Positions 7,914 to 17,404 of a DNA stretch of 64,000 nt are shown one piece after another. Each line of letters opens with the position of its first letter. Position 1 is the first letter of the stretch. Source of the DNA: SIG299 sp045531955. Lineage in GTDB: Bacteria > Bacillota > Clostridia > Lachnospirales > Lachnospiraceae. The position numbers and the translations under genes were made by a program. Under the pieces are notes generated by a model. That model ran no database searches and had not been told where the DNA came from. It saw nothing but the letters and a program-made list of their open reading frames with translations. The stretch is taken from contig JAZSFC010000048.1 of assembly GCA_045531955.1 (NCBI GenBank), forward strand, positions 1 through 64,000. The letters run 5' to 3'.

Positions 7914-9905
7914 TTACTCTGTTTTTAATACATTTTTCTTTCTGCAAACTTCTATGTGAAGTAATTTTTCTTCATCCAAAGAAGCAAAATAAATCCGGAC
8001 CCTTTCTTTATCCCGTGCCACCACAATTCCTCTTCCGAAGGTTGCATGGACCACATGGGTTCCGGGCTCAAGGTCCTCATTTCCCAGTACCATCTCCCCT
8101 ACAAACCGGGAAACTTCCATTTCCTTTCCGTGAAGACGTACTACGGAAAACACATGCAAATACTGCTTTGCCCTGGTCATCGCCACATAAAACATCCGGC
8201 GTTCTTCCTCCAGTTCATCGTTAGACACCGCCCGTTTATATGGTGTGATTCCTTCATTCACATCCGGCAGAATTACTACTTCGTACTCCAGTCCCTTGGA
8301 AGAATGCATGGTAGCCAGCATAACACCGTCCACGTTCCGTTTTTCCCGAAGCTCTTTCTGGTGCTCCAGCTCCCGACGGTATTCCTCCATATAAGAAAAC
8401 CATTCCTCAAAGGTTTCAAATTCCCTGGCACTTTCCTGCAGTTCTGTTACGATTTCAAGTAATTCCTCCGGTTTCATTCTCCGGTATTCTGCATACTGCG
8501 TCAGGTAATCATCATAACCGATTCCCCGACGGATATAATTTATTGCTGCATAAGGGTTGGTTTTCGCAAGCATTTCCAAATCATATTCCAGCTTGTCTAT
8601 GCGTTCCACCATCCAATCCCGGTCGCGGTACAACCATTTCCATTTATCAAAATCCACCGTTGGTTCCTGCAATGTTTCCCTGGAAAGATACCGGTTCGGC
8701 CGGTTCATAATCTGCAGCATCAGGCTGCGGTCCCTGCTTCCCATGGCAAGCTTAATGTAAGTAATTATGTTTTTTGCAATCCAGTGGTCAAATAAGTTTG
8801 GCACCACGTCCCTCATTTGAAACGGTATATTGTAGGAAAGCAGTTTTCCCATGACACCTCTTGCCTGGGTGTTGGTACGGAATAATACTGCCATTTCCTT
8901 ATAAGGAATTCCATCTGCCTTGTATCTTCGTATTAATTCCACAATACGTTCTCCCTCCTCCTCCTGGGTGGGAAACTTTTCTGTAATTACAGGGTTGCTT
9001 CCCTCTTTGGTAGCAAGGATTTCCTTCGGATAACGCTTTTCATTATTGGAAATCACTCTGCCTGCCGCTTTCACTATTTCTTCCTGAGATCGGTAATTAT
9101 AATTTAATAATACCTGTTTTGTCGACGGATAGTCTTTCGGAAAATTCAGCATAATTTCCGGTCTTGCTCCACGAAACTGATAGATTGACTGGTCATCATC
9201 CCCTACAATAAATATATTATCCTGAGGCTTTGCCAGCATCCGGATAATATCATACTGAATCCGGTTAATATCCTGAAACTCATCAATCAATATATATTGA
9301 TATTTCTCCTGCCACAGCTTTAAGATGTCCGGGCGCTCCCGAAGCAAATCATACGTATACAATAAAATATCATCAAAGTCAATCAAACGTTGCTGACGCA
9401 TTTTTTCTGTATACTCCTGATAAATTCGTTGAAACTGTTCCTCCGGGCAGTTCATGGAATAATAGGTTTTTATATCAATTCTCTCTGTTTTTATCTTGCT
9501 GATTTCTGTACGGATTCCGTCAATGAATTCTCTTTCATCCTCTATTTCCATATCCAGCTTTCGTATCAGGTCTGACAGCAGTTGAGTGCTGACTTCCTCC
9601 CGGATAATATTGGATGCATCCCATTGATAGGCATATTTCAGAATTTTAAAGAACACGGCGTGAAATGTTCCGAAATTAACACGCCCCTTGTCTTGTTGCA
9701 GCCGTTCGAAACGCTCCTGCATTTCGGCAGCTGCCGCTTTCGTAAAAGTAATCACAAGAATATTGCCGGGAGCCACACCCTGCTTGGTAAGCTCCAGAAC
9801 TCTTCTTGTGATTACCGCTGTTTTACCGGAGCCGGGGCCTGCCAGTACCAGCATCGGCCCCTCTCCGTGTGCTATTGCTTGTTGTTGTGCTTCGTTGAAT
9901 CTCAA
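7914..9905 (-). CDS. UvrD/PcrA-family ATP-dependent DNA helicase
   Basis: The 663-residue protein is a superfamily 1A helicase. Motif I is GPGSGKTAV near residue 23, motif II is DEFQDIN, motif III is GDDDQSIYQFRGA, and the C-terminal motifs are MHSSKGLEYE and YVAMTRAKQ. The tail HATFGRGIVV resembles the Tudor-like end of PcrA. At about 660 residues it is somewhat shorter than typical PcrA (about 720-740), so it could be a second UvrD-like enzyme rather than PcrA itself. It would unwind DNA in repair or replication-conflict removal. The start overlaps the stop of the MCP gene by 4 bp (ATGA). Confidence 0.92.
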   Translation of the reverse strand: MRFNEAQQQAIAHGEGPMLVLAGPGSGKTAVITRRVLELTKQGVAPGNILVITFTKAAAAEMQERFERLQQDKGRVNFGTFHAVFFKILKYAYQWDASNIIREEVSTQLLSDLIRKLDMEIEDEREFIDGIRTEISKIKTERIDIKTYYSMNCPEEQFQRIYQEYTEKMRQQRLIDFDDILLYTYDLLRERPDILKLWQEKYQYILIDEFQDINRIQYDIIRMLAKPQDNIFIVGDDDQSIYQFRGARPEIMLNFPKDYPSTKQVLLNYNYRSQEEIVKAAGRVISNNEKRYPKEILATKEGSNPVITEKFPTQEEEGERIVELIRRYKADGIPYKEMAVLFRTNTQARGVMGKLLSYNIPFQMRDVVPNLFDHWIAKNIITYIKLAMGSRDRSLMLQIMNRPNRYLSRETLQEPTVDFDKWKWLYRDRDWMVERIDKLEYDLEMLAKTNPYAAINYIRRGIGYDDYLTQYAEYRRMKPEELLEIVTELQESAREFETFEEWFSYMEEYRRELEHQKELREKRNVDGVMLATMHSSKGLEYEVVILPDVNEGITPYKRAVSNDELEEERRMFYVAMTRAKQYLHVFSVVRLHGKEMEVSRFVGEMVLGNEDLEPGTHVVHATFGRGIVVARDKERVRIYFASLDEEKLLHIEVCRKKNVLKTE

Positions 9906-11428
9906 AAATATTTTTCCATTCCTTCTGATGTAGTCTGGATTGTGGTAATAGCAGTCTTTACGTCCTCGGCACTCTTTAAGTTGTTGTCACTTAAATTCTT
10001 TGCCTGCTCTGCAGTAGCGGTAATCTCCTCTGCTGTTGCAGAGAGCTGGGATATACTTTCCACAATCTTGTTATTTGCTGCAAAAATACCGGAAATATCG
10101 GTATCAATTTCTCTGATTCCGCCAATTAAGGAAGTGATATTCTTATCCAGCTTTTCAAAGTTTTCCGCTGCTGTAATAATCATTTCATTCTGCTTTTCTG
10201 TAGCATCCGTAGATTTTTCAACCGCTGCCACAACCTCATCCGCATTGGCATTTAACTCAGTAACAATCGTTTTAATGCTTTCGGTGGAAACTCTGGTCTG
10301 TTCTGCCAGCTGACGGATTTGTTCCGCAACCACTGCAAAACCACGGCCTGCTTCACCGGCTCTTGCACTTTCAATAGATGCATTCAGCGCAAGTAAATTG
10401 GTCTGACTGGAAATCTTGAAAATCATTCCGGCGATTTCTTCTACTTCCTGGGTCTTTTGCTGCAACTTCTGCATTGCCTCGTTTACCTGCTGATTTGTTA
10501 TTGCAATTTCTCCTGCCTGTTGTTTTAATTCTTCGATGGCCTCCATGTTTTCATGGATGCTTACGTTAGATTCTTCAGCCACAGCTACCATATCTGCGGA
10601 ACGCTTTGCGGTACCTTCGATATTACCCTGGATTTCCTGGGTCATGATATTCTGGTCCTGAACGCTTTCTGCGGTCAGTTCCATAGCATCTGCAATTTCT
10701 ACCATACTGCGGTGAATGGTTTCTGCAGAATCATATAACTGTGCGGTTGCCTCGCTGCTCTTATCGGTTTCGTCCTTCACAACCTTAGAAGTAGCAAGAA
10801 CATCCTTTAACATTACGTCCTGCTGTGCCTGCTGATAACCCATGAAGCCGGTAATGTCTTTCATGTAAATATTCATTACCTTGGATACCATGGTAGCAAG
10901 GAAAATAACTGCAATAATAGTTAAGAACAGTGCATAGGTATCCGCACTTTTTTCTGTAATTCCGCTTGTCTGACGATAGAAAACGCTGACAATATAGCTT
11001 ACCCAATAAAAGATAGCCAGCTTCTTGGAATACTTCCAATCATAAAACGGAAGATTCATAAGCAAAATTGCCGCCAACAGCCAATATACAAAGGTTGCAT
11101 CGGTCATAAACATAACCGCCACATAAACTACACCAACCGAAACCGCATTGGTGGTGCGGAACTTATTCTTAAACTTTTTTACCTTATACATTACAATATT
11201 GGTAATCAAAGCAAGTATTGTAATCCAGTTGGCAATCTGCGGAAGCATTGGTCTGTCCGTTTCTCTAAACATCATGCGCATTACCAAATAGAAAATAACA
11301 ATAACAAACATGATAACCGTAGAAAGAAACACTAACCGGTTACTTCTCTTTAAACGTAACTCTTCGTCCTTGTACAAATACTGCTGACCCTCAGGTTCTG
11401 CTTTTGCTGCTTTTTTCTCTCGTCCCAT
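9902..11428 (-). CDS. Methyl-accepting chemotaxis-type protein with multi-pass membrane domain
   Basis: The 508-residue protein begins with a charged cytoplasmic stretch, then about six hydrophobic segments between residues 33 and 186, with no sizeable extracellular sensor. The rest is a coiled-coil signalling domain with the conserved hairpin tip NLLALNASIESARAGEAGRG, which binds CheA/CheW. There is no clear HAMP domain. It may sense membrane state or an intracellular cue. No other chemotaxis genes are in the window. It is 35 bp downstream of gltX and translationally coupled to the helicase gene, an unusual pairing. Confidence 0.9.
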   Translation of the reverse strand: MGREKKAAKAEPEGQQYLYKDEELRLKRSNRLVFLSTVIMFVIVIFYLVMRMMFRETDRPMLPQIANWITILALITNIVMYKVKKFKNKFRTTNAVSVGVVYVAVMFMTDATFVYWLLAAILLMNLPFYDWKYSKKLAIFYWVSYIVSVFYRQTSGITEKSADTYALFLTIIAVIFLATMVSKVMNIYMKDITGFMGYQQAQQDVMLKDVLATSKVVKDETDKSSEATAQLYDSAETIHRSMVEIADAMELTAESVQDQNIMTQEIQGNIEGTAKRSADMVAVAEESNVSIHENMEAIEELKQQAGEIAITNQQVNEAMQKLQQKTQEVEEIAGMIFKISSQTNLLALNASIESARAGEAGRGFAVVAEQIRQLAEQTRVSTESIKTIVTELNANADEVVAAVEKSTDATEKQNEMIITAAENFEKLDKNITSLIGGIREIDTDISGIFAANNKIVESISQLSATAEEITATAEQAKNLSDNNLKSAEDVKTAITTIQTTSEGMEKYF

Positions 11429-11463
11429 AATTTTTACCCTTCTCTCTTAAAGTATGTGACCGT

Positions 11464-12927
11464 TTATTCCGCTAACATCGCAATGGCCTTGCGAATACGG
11501 TTCAAGGATTCCTCTTTACCGAGGATTTCCATGATTTCATAAGCACCGCCCGGTGTGGACTGCTTTCCTGAAACCGCAGTACGAACCGGCCATAAGCCCT
11601 GTCCGTTTTTGATGCCTGTCTTAGCAATATACCCCATTAATACTGCTTCGACGCCGGCAATGGAATAATCCTCCAATGCCTCTAATTCCGGTAACAGTTC
11701 CTGCAATACCTGCAGGGAGCTTTCCTTGGTGGTCTTCATCTTTTTGTGTACGTACATTTCGGTATCGTACTCCGGAAGCTCATCAAAGAAATCAATCTTC
11801 TCGCCGATATCACAAAGAGTTTCGATACGGCTCTTTACAAGTAACGCAATCTTAGTTAAGTCGTAGTCCTTCTTGACTACTTCCTTTACATAAGGAATTG
11901 CCAGTTCTAAATACTTTTCATCATCTAACATCTTCATGTATTCGCCGTTCATCCAACGTAACTTCTGGATATCGAATACGGAAGGAGACTTGTTGATGTG
12001 ATGATAGTCAAATACTTCCTCTAATTCCTTCAGGGAGAAAATCTCTCTGTCGGTACCGGAGCTCCAACCAAGAAGTACCATAAAGTTTACAATAGCCTCC
12101 GGCAGGAAGCCCTGCTCTAATAAATCCTCAAAAGAGGAATGACCGCTTCTCTTGGAAAGCTTGCGGTGTTCCTCATCTGTGATGAGCGGGCAGTGTACAT
12201 AGGTAGGCTCTTCCCAACCGAATGCCTGATACAATCTGGTGTACTTTGGTGTGGAAGATAAGTATTCATTACCACGGACAACGTGGGTAATCTGCATTAA
12301 ATGGTCGTCAATAACGTTTGCGAAGTTATAGGTTGGGAAGCCGTCAGACTTGATTAAAATCATGTCGTCCAGTTCTTCATTCTCAACAGTAATTGTACCG
12401 TAAACCGCATCGGTAAAGGATGTGGTACCGGTGGTTGGCATATTCTGGCGGATAACAAAAGGCTCACCTGCTGCCAGTTTTGCCTCGATTTCTTCCTTGC
12501 TTAAGCTTAAGCAGTGCTTGTCGTACTTTACGATTTCCTTGGACTCGTCGCTCTCGGAAACGGAAGTACGGAGAGTATCCAGACGCTCCTTAGTACAGAA
12601 ACAATAATATGCCTCACCCATTTCAACCAGCTTCTTAGCATACTCCATGTAAACGCCGGTCTTCATACGCTCACTCTGAACATATGGGCCAAAGCCCTTG
12701 TCCTTATCCGGACCTTCGTCATATTCCATGCCACATTTTGCGATGGTACGGTAAATAATTTCCGTAGCACCTTCCACAAAACGTTCCTGGTCTGTATCTT
12801 CAATACGGAGGATGAAGTCGCCACCCTCGTGCTTTGCAATTAAATACTCATATAATGCGGTTCTTAAGTTGCCGACATGCATGCGTCCCGTTGGACTTGG
12901 TGCATATCTTGTTCTGATTTTTGCCAT
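11464..12927 (-). CDS. gltX: Glutamyl-tRNA synthetase
   Basis: The 487-residue class I synthetase charges tRNA with glutamate. The nucleotide-binding signature APSPTGRMHVGN (HIGH equivalent) is at the N-terminus and the KMSKS-type loop is KLSKRSGH. The C-terminal anticodon-binding helical domain is complete. Because the non-discriminating form is common in Firmicutes, it may also charge tRNA-Gln before amidation. It has a strong own promoter and an AGGAGGAG ribosome binding site. It heads the gltX-mcp-helicase operon. The leader is only about 65 nt, too short for a T-box. Confidence 0.96.
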   Translation of the reverse strand: MAKIRTRYAPSPTGRMHVGNLRTALYEYLIAKHEGGDFILRIEDTDQERFVEGATEIIYRTIAKCGMEYDEGPDKDKGFGPYVQSERMKTGVYMEYAKKLVEMGEAYYCFCTKERLDTLRTSVSESDESKEIVKYDKHCLSLSKEEIEAKLAAGEPFVIRQNMPTTGTTSFTDAVYGTITVENEELDDMILIKSDGFPTYNFANVIDDHLMQITHVVRGNEYLSSTPKYTRLYQAFGWEEPTYVHCPLITDEEHRKLSKRSGHSSFEDLLEQGFLPEAIVNFMVLLGWSSGTDREIFSLKELEEVFDYHHINKSPSVFDIQKLRWMNGEYMKMLDDEKYLELAIPYVKEVVKKDYDLTKIALLVKSRIETLCDIGEKIDFFDELPEYDTEMYVHKKMKTTKESSLQVLQELLPELEALEDYSIAGVEAVLMGYIAKTGIKNGQGLWPVRTAVSGKQSTPGGAYEIMEILGKEESLNRIRKAIAMLAE

Positions 12928-12999
12928 GATGTTCTCCTCCTAATGTTTTAGCAGTTTTATTCCTTTTTGTCCTCTTTTTGCATGGACATACTCATGGTA

Positions 13000-13028
13000 A
13001 TTATATTCCTCCGCGTTTGTTGTGTCAA
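13000..13028 (-). promoter_or_regulatory. Consensus sigma-A promoter of gltX
   Basis: On the minus strand a perfect TTGACA is followed after exactly 17 bp by a perfect TATAAT. Transcription would start near 12993, giving a leader of about 65 nt before gltX. Confidence 0.88.
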
Positions 13029-13119
13029 TTAGTTTGTGAGTATAATATTTCTTTTATTATCCCCTTTGCCTCCCATTTCAAGTGAACATTCTCAGTTTTT
13101 AAGAAAAACCATAAAGTGA

Positions 13120-13480
13120 ACTTCGCTGTCGGCATCTCCACTGTTTCCCACCGTTTTTCCCGCACCGGCATTCCGTGCTTTCCCAGCGGCTCCGGTTTGT
13201 CCTCCCGAAGTGATATGACTGCGTTTCCCGTTTTGTCCAACTGTTTGAAGGGCGGAGGTGGACACTTTATGTGTCTGACATGCCCTGAACTTTTCTTGAA
13301 AGGTACATCCGCAGGATGTTTTGAACAAGCCAAATCACAAAAAATACCAATTCCACTCCGTCCCGAGTTTTGGCAAAACGGGAATAAACCGGCATAGTCC
13401 TCACTTCGGAGAACAAACCGGCAAGCCCCCGTGGGAAGCAGCGGAGTCGGCAGGGGAATCGGTGGGAACCACAGGAAAAG
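13120..13480. repeat. Giant imperfect palindrome, copy E1 (partly degraded core)
   Basis: The left arm (about 13120-13250) and the reverse complement of the right arm (about 13340-13480) align along their length, for example GTTTCCCACCG with GTTCCCACCG and CGGTTTGTCCTCCCGAAGTGA with CGGTTTGTTCTCCGAAGTGA (both shown are partial). The centre carries GGACACTTTATGTGTCTGA, CATGCCCTGAACTTTTCTTG and the small hairpin ACATCC-GCA-GGATGT, nearly identical to the core of copy E3 at 34816. The left half of the core stem is missing, so this copy looks decayed. It shares GGCAAGCCCCCGTGG with E3. No believable protein is encoded. Confidence 0.75.
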
Positions 13481-13520
13481 GCCGGCAGGCACTGATAACA
13501 TCAGTTGGCCTGCCGGCCTT
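13474..13520 (-). terminator. Intrinsic terminator of the GH2 gene
   Basis: On the minus strand AAGGCCGGCAGGC pairs with GCCTGCCGGCCTT across a 17-nt loop and is followed by TTTT. It starts 7 bp after the stop codon and abuts the palindrome E1. Confidence 0.85.
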
Positions 13521-13526
13521 AAAAAC

Positions 13527-15884
13527 TTATACTACGGTAAACGCAATCTCTATTGGTTCCAATCCCTCTGCTTGAATCACAAGCTTTGCCTCTCCGGCTT
13601 TTCCGGTGGTCTTTACATAGGTGCCACCCATGCCGCCGCGCAGGGAAACCACCTTCGGGCCGATAATCTCTATCGGGCCTTCCGTGGATAAGGAAATAAT
13701 GTCCTGGCAGAAAGGAAGAAGATTGTTCTTCTCGCTTTCCATGCGAAACCGGATGGCTGCCACATCGTAGGTATTCTTTTCCGTAAGCTCTGTATGGGAA
13801 CACTGTACAGCAAGATGTTTTTCCTTCATCGGGCTCTTTTCCACAGTCTTCACAACCAAACCGTCCTTTACGGCCTCAAAGCGGTATACGGTTGCGGTGC
13901 CGCCCCAGTCGCTGACATACTTGCCGAACAAATCCACCGCATCAGAAAGCTTCATACCGTAAAACAGCATACACTTTGCTGCCGTCAGCTTTGCAGAAAG
14001 CGGAAGCTTTGCTATACCATACTTTTGGGCTGCCAACAGCACCTTTTTTACCGCCTTGGCTTTTCCCTTTTTATATCCTTCTTCCGTGCACAAAGAATCG
14101 CCCACAAACTCATCAATCATTACCGGACCGTGAGGCATGTTTTCAAACTCCGTATCATTTGCCTGGATGGTCTTTACAAACCGGCCGTTTTTGAACACCC
14201 GGATGCTGTCTGCATTGGTTGCCATGTAAACTTCACCCACATATCCGCCGGGATGTTCCCCGATTTCCAAAGAAGAAAATACTTCCAGCACCGGTTCCGA
14301 TTCCTGCTGCGCAAAGTATAGTTCTCCCGCCGGCTTTTTATTACGGAACATATCCGTAACACCATGATAGCAGATACGGTCACCGCTGCCGAAATCCTGA
14401 TGGGTATTGTAATCAAACATGCACCAGCCAAAGCCTCCGGCAATCTCCTTTTCCCCATAATAGGCATCCATGACACGGGCATGACGAAGCATGTGCTCTG
14501 TCAGATGCTCTTCCGCATCAAAACTTTTCGTTGGGAACATATGCCCGTTAAACTCAGAAATCAGCATACCCTTTTTCTTATCCGGTGTGGACTTCTTTTT
14601 CTTTAAACATCCCGCATTATAGCCTTGATGTGAAAAATCATTGTATGCATATACATCTTCCAGTAAACTGCTCTTCTGAATATAGCGGACGCCACTGGTC
14701 TGACGGGTAGAATCCAATGCATGGGCAATACGGTTTGTCTCTGTATAAAGTTCATCATCATCCATGGATTCATTAATACGGACACCCCATAAAATAATAG
14801 ACGGATGGTTACGATACTGCAACACCATTTCTTCGGTATTTTTCATAGCAATCTTTTTCCAGTTATCATCTCCGATATGCTGCCAGCCCGGAATTTCCGT
14901 AAATACCAGAAGACCTAATTCATCACATGCGTTTATAAAATGCTGTGACTGCGGATAATGGGACGTACGGACAGCATTCACGCCCAGTTCCTTCTTCAAA
15001 ATTTCTGCATCATACCTTTGCATGGATTCCGGCATGGCATATCCCACATAAGGATAACTCTGGTGATGATTCAGCCCCCGGAGTTTAAACTTCTTATCAT
15101 TTAAATAAAAACCGTCTTTCTTAAAGACCGCCTCCCGGAACCCGAACCGGGTATCCAGCACATCCACCGCTTCATTTCCGCGAATTAATTCTGTGCGGAG
15201 AATGTATAGCACCGGATGATCCGGATGCCACTCCGAAATGCCGGTCACCCTCTGCCAGGACTGGCCTAACGTACACATATGGGCACCATCGCCGTCCAGC
15301 AGTGTCACACGGATTTCATCTTCCGGCAGCTGCAGACAATCAATTTCCGCCGAAATTTCATAGGTCATGGCAGAAATCCGTCTTGTTTTTACAAAAACAT
15401 CTTCAATGCAGGTTTTATCCAAAATATCCAGATAGACTTCGCGATACATTCCTCCATAGGTCATGTAATCGATTACCTTTCCAAACGGCGGCACATTGAT
15501 GCTTTCCCGGCTGTCCACTTTCACCACCAGTACATTTTCTTCCCCAAACATAAGCTGTGATGCCAAATCCACCGAAAATGCAGTATACCCACAAAAATGT
15601 TCCGTGATTTTTTCTCCGTTTAAATAAACTTCTGCCTGATGACCTGCTGCTTCAATAGTAAGCAACACTTGCTTTTCTCTCCATGCCTCTTCCGGCACAA
15701 AAACTTTCCGGTAACCGCTGACCATCTGATAAATGCTCTCATCAAAATAATGGAACGGCGTTTCTGCTACAGTGTGCGGTAACGTAACTTCTACCACATC
15801 ACCCGTAAATTCTTTTTCCAGTAATGCTTCCGTATATTCCGCCGTAAACTCCCAGTTTCTGTTCCAATAAATACGTTCTCTCAT
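13527..15884 (-). CDS. Glycoside hydrolase family 2 (beta-galactosidase/glucuronidase-like)
   Basis: The protein has about 785 residues from the chosen ATG at 15884, which has GAGAGG upstream; an in-frame ATG at 15962 lacks one. It has the GH2 order: N-terminal sugar-binding beta-sandwich, Ig-like domain, and TIM barrel. The barrel contains LRGLNHHQ, NAVRTSHYP, the acid/base Glu in WGVRINES and the likely nucleophile Glu in ISEFNGHM. A C-terminal extension after about residue 560 includes beta-sandwich modules. There is no signal peptide, so it acts inside the cell on imported oligosaccharides. Substrate cannot be fixed. It is monocistronic with its own terminator and no sugar transporter beside it. 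Confidence 0.9.
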   Translation of the reverse strand: MRERIYWNRNWEFTAEYTEALLEKEFTGDVVEVTLPHTVAETPFHYFDESIYQMVSGYRKVFVPEEAWREKQVLLTIEAAGHQAEVYLNGEKITEHFCGYTAFSVDLASQLMFGEENVLVVKVDSRESINVPPFGKVIDYMTYGGMYREVYLDILDKTCIEDVFVKTRRISAMTYEISAEIDCLQLPEDEIRVTLLDGDGAHMCTLGQSWQRVTGISEWHPDHPVLYILRTELIRGNEAVDVLDTRFGFREAVFKKDGFYLNDKKFKLRGLNHHQSYPYVGYAMPESMQRYDAEILKKELGVNAVRTSHYPQSQHFINACDELGLLVFTEIPGWQHIGDDNWKKIAMKNTEEMVLQYRNHPSIILWGVRINESMDDDELYTETNRIAHALDSTRQTSGVRYIQKSSLLEDVYAYNDFSHQGYNAGCLKKKKSTPDKKKGMLISEFNGHMFPTKSFDAEEHLTEHMLRHARVMDAYYGEKEIAGGFGWCMFDYNTHQDFGSGDRICYHGVTDMFRNKKPAGELYFAQQESEPVLEVFSSLEIGEHPGGYVGEVYMATNADSIRVFKNGRFVKTIQANDTEFENMPHGPVMIDEFVGDSLCTEEGYKKGKAKAVKKVLLAAQKYGIAKLPLSAKLTAAKCMLFYGMKLSDAVDLFGKYVSDWGGTATVYRFEAVKDGLVVKTVEKSPMKEKHLAVQCSHTELTEKNTYDVAAIRFRMESEKNNLLPFCQDIISLSTEGPIEIIGPKVVSLRGGMGGTYVKTTGKAGEAKLVIQAEGLEPIEIAFTVV

Positions 15885-16012
15885 AAGTAAAATCCTCTCT
15901 TTTTTTGCAGACAAACTGCCCGCTTCACGCAAAGTATACCTCATTTTGACAACTTCTTGCAACAGATTCTTAAATTCTTCAAAAATTTCTCTTTCCTTTT
16001 TGCAGGTACCTG

Positions 16013-16021
16013 TGTTATAAT
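16013..16021 (+). promoter_or_regulatory. Extended -10 promoter of rpoD
   Basis: TGTTATAAT is an extended -10 (TGnTATAAT) 50 bp before the chosen rpoD start. The -35 region is poor. It lies between divergent genes. Confidence 0.55.
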
Positions 16022-16070
16022 GTCGCTTAGTCGGCTTTATTGCCAGAAATATAGAGATGAGGAAATAAGA

Positions 16071-17183
16071 ATGAACGAATCACAGGCTTCTTTCGAAGCA
16101 AAGCTGCAGGAACTTCTTGCCATGGGACGTGCCAACAAGGACGCCATTGAAATCGATAAGGTAAACGATTTCTTCAAGGGGTTTGATTTATCTGCCGCAC
16201 AAACTGATAAAATTTATGAATATCTGGAAAATAACGGTGTTGTCATTATCACCCCGTTTGAAGATGATGAACCTTCCGAAGAAGCTCTTCTTGATATGGA
16301 CCAGGAAGATGAAGCTCTTTTAGAGGCAGAGGATTTAAATGCCCTTGCCAATGTCATGTCCGATGACCCTGTAAAACAGTATTTAAAAGAAATCGGCGAC
16401 TATCCGCTGCTTTCTATTGAAGAAGAAGTTGCTCTTGCCGAGCGTATTCAGTCCGGTGACGATGCAGCCAAGCAGCAACTTGCAGAGTCCAACCTTCGTC
16501 TGGTTGTCAGCATCGCAAAGCGCTATGTGGGCCGCGGTCTTTCTTTCCTTGATTTAATTCAGGAGGGTAACTTAGGTCTCATCAAAGCAGTAGAAAAATT
16601 CGATCACACCAAGGGATATAAATTCTCCACCTATGCAACCTGGTGGATTCGTCAGGCCATTACCCGTGCCATTGCAGACCAGTCCCGTACCATCCGTATT
16701 CCGGTACACATGTCTGAAGTTATTAACAAAACCTACCGCGTTTCCCGTACTTTAATGCAGGAGCTTGGCCGTGAACCGTCCGAGCAGGAAATTGCAGATG
16801 TTATGGGGCTTCCGGTAGATAAAGTCCGCGAAATCTTAAAGGTTTCCGCAGACCCAATCTCTTTGGATTCTCCAATCGGTGAAGAAGATGACAGCCATCT
16901 TGGCGATTTCATCAAAGATGAACGTATTATGGGACCGGAGGAAGCAGCCGCTTACTCCATGCTCCAGGATCAGATTGGTAAGCTCCTCGAAACACTTACC
17001 GAACGTGAACAAAGGGTCTTAACGCTCCGTTTCGGTCTTCAGGACGGCAGAAGCCGCACCTTGGAAGAAGTAGGTAAGGAATTTAACGTAACCCGTGAGC
17101 GTATCCGTCAGATTGAAGCAAAGGCACTGAGAAAATTACGCCATCCAAGCCGTGCAAAGCTTCTCAAGGGATATGATATTTAG
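16071..17183 (+). CDS. rpoD: Primary RNA polymerase sigma factor (RpoD/SigA)
   Basis: From the ATG at 16071 (TGAGGAAA upstream) the protein has 370 residues. It contains region 1.2 (DPVKQYLKEIGDYPLLS), region 2 (FLDLIQEGNLGLIKAVEKF, then STYATWWIRQAITRAIADQS), region 3 and region 4.2 (VTRERIRQIEAKALRKLRH). It directs RNA polymerase to the TTGACA/TATAAT promoters seen throughout this window. In many Firmicutes it follows dnaG; here no dnaG is present and the upstream gene is a divergent GH2. A large hairpin follows the stop codon. Confidence 0.97.
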   Translation: MNESQASFEAKLQELLAMGRANKDAIEIDKVNDFFKGFDLSAAQTDKIYEYLENNGVVIITPFEDDEPSEEALLDMDQEDEALLEAEDLNALANVMSDDPVKQYLKEIGDYPLLSIEEEVALAERIQSGDDAAKQQLAESNLRLVVSIAKRYVGRGLSFLDLIQEGNLGLIKAVEKFDHTKGYKFSTYATWWIRQAITRAIADQSRTIRIPVHMSEVINKTYRVSRTLMQELGREPSEQEIADVMGLPVDKVREILKVSADPISLDSPIGEEDDSHLGDFIKDERIMGPEEAAAYSMLQDQIGKLLETLTEREQRVLTLRFGLQDGRSRTLEEVGKEFNVTRERIRQIEAKALRKLRHPSRAKLLKGYDI

Positions 17184-17212
17184 TTCCCGGCATTTGTTTT
17201 ATGAGATTTAAT

Positions 17213-17368
17213 AATCCCCTGTTATGAATTTATCCTTCGAAAACCCGCTCTCGCTAGCATCGAAACGTAGCGGTACTAGGCTCATGCGACTAACGTCGCA
17301 GTACTTCGCCAAGGACCGACGTTTCTCCAGCGTTTTCTACGGATAAATTCATAACAGGGGATTTTTTT
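17213..17368. repeat. Long hairpin element with conserved core, copy A; also rpoD terminator
   Basis: Outer arms AATCCCCTGTTATGAATT (from 17213) and AATTCATAACAGGGGATT (to 17363) are fully complementary and run into seven T, so on the plus strand it ends rpoD transcription. The inside is too long and ordered for a simple terminator. Read on the minus strand it shares with copy B (49713-49850): CTGGAGAAACGTC, GCGAAGT, GAGC-TAGT, CTACGTTTCGATG and a GC-rich hairpin before GTTTT. The stems differ in sequence but keep pairing. Confidence 0.8.
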
Positions 17369-17404
17369 AATTTTTCACAAGCTAAAATGCAAGGGAATTA
17401 AATA

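Noticed and set aside
12928..12999. T-box leader for gltX
   Set aside because: The promoter leaves only about 65 nt of leader, too short for specifier and antiterminator stems.
13025..13501. Minus-strand frame of 158 codons and plus-strand frames at 13116-13397 and 13321-13575
   Set aside because: They lie within palindrome E1 and its flanks, have no ribosome site or domain, and the similar peptide at 35015-35206 follows from the shared repeat core, not from coding conservation.
17213..17363. Integron attC site
   Set aside because: The arms do not end in the expected RYYYAAC/GTTRRRY orientation and no integrase is near; copy B shows the same mismatch.
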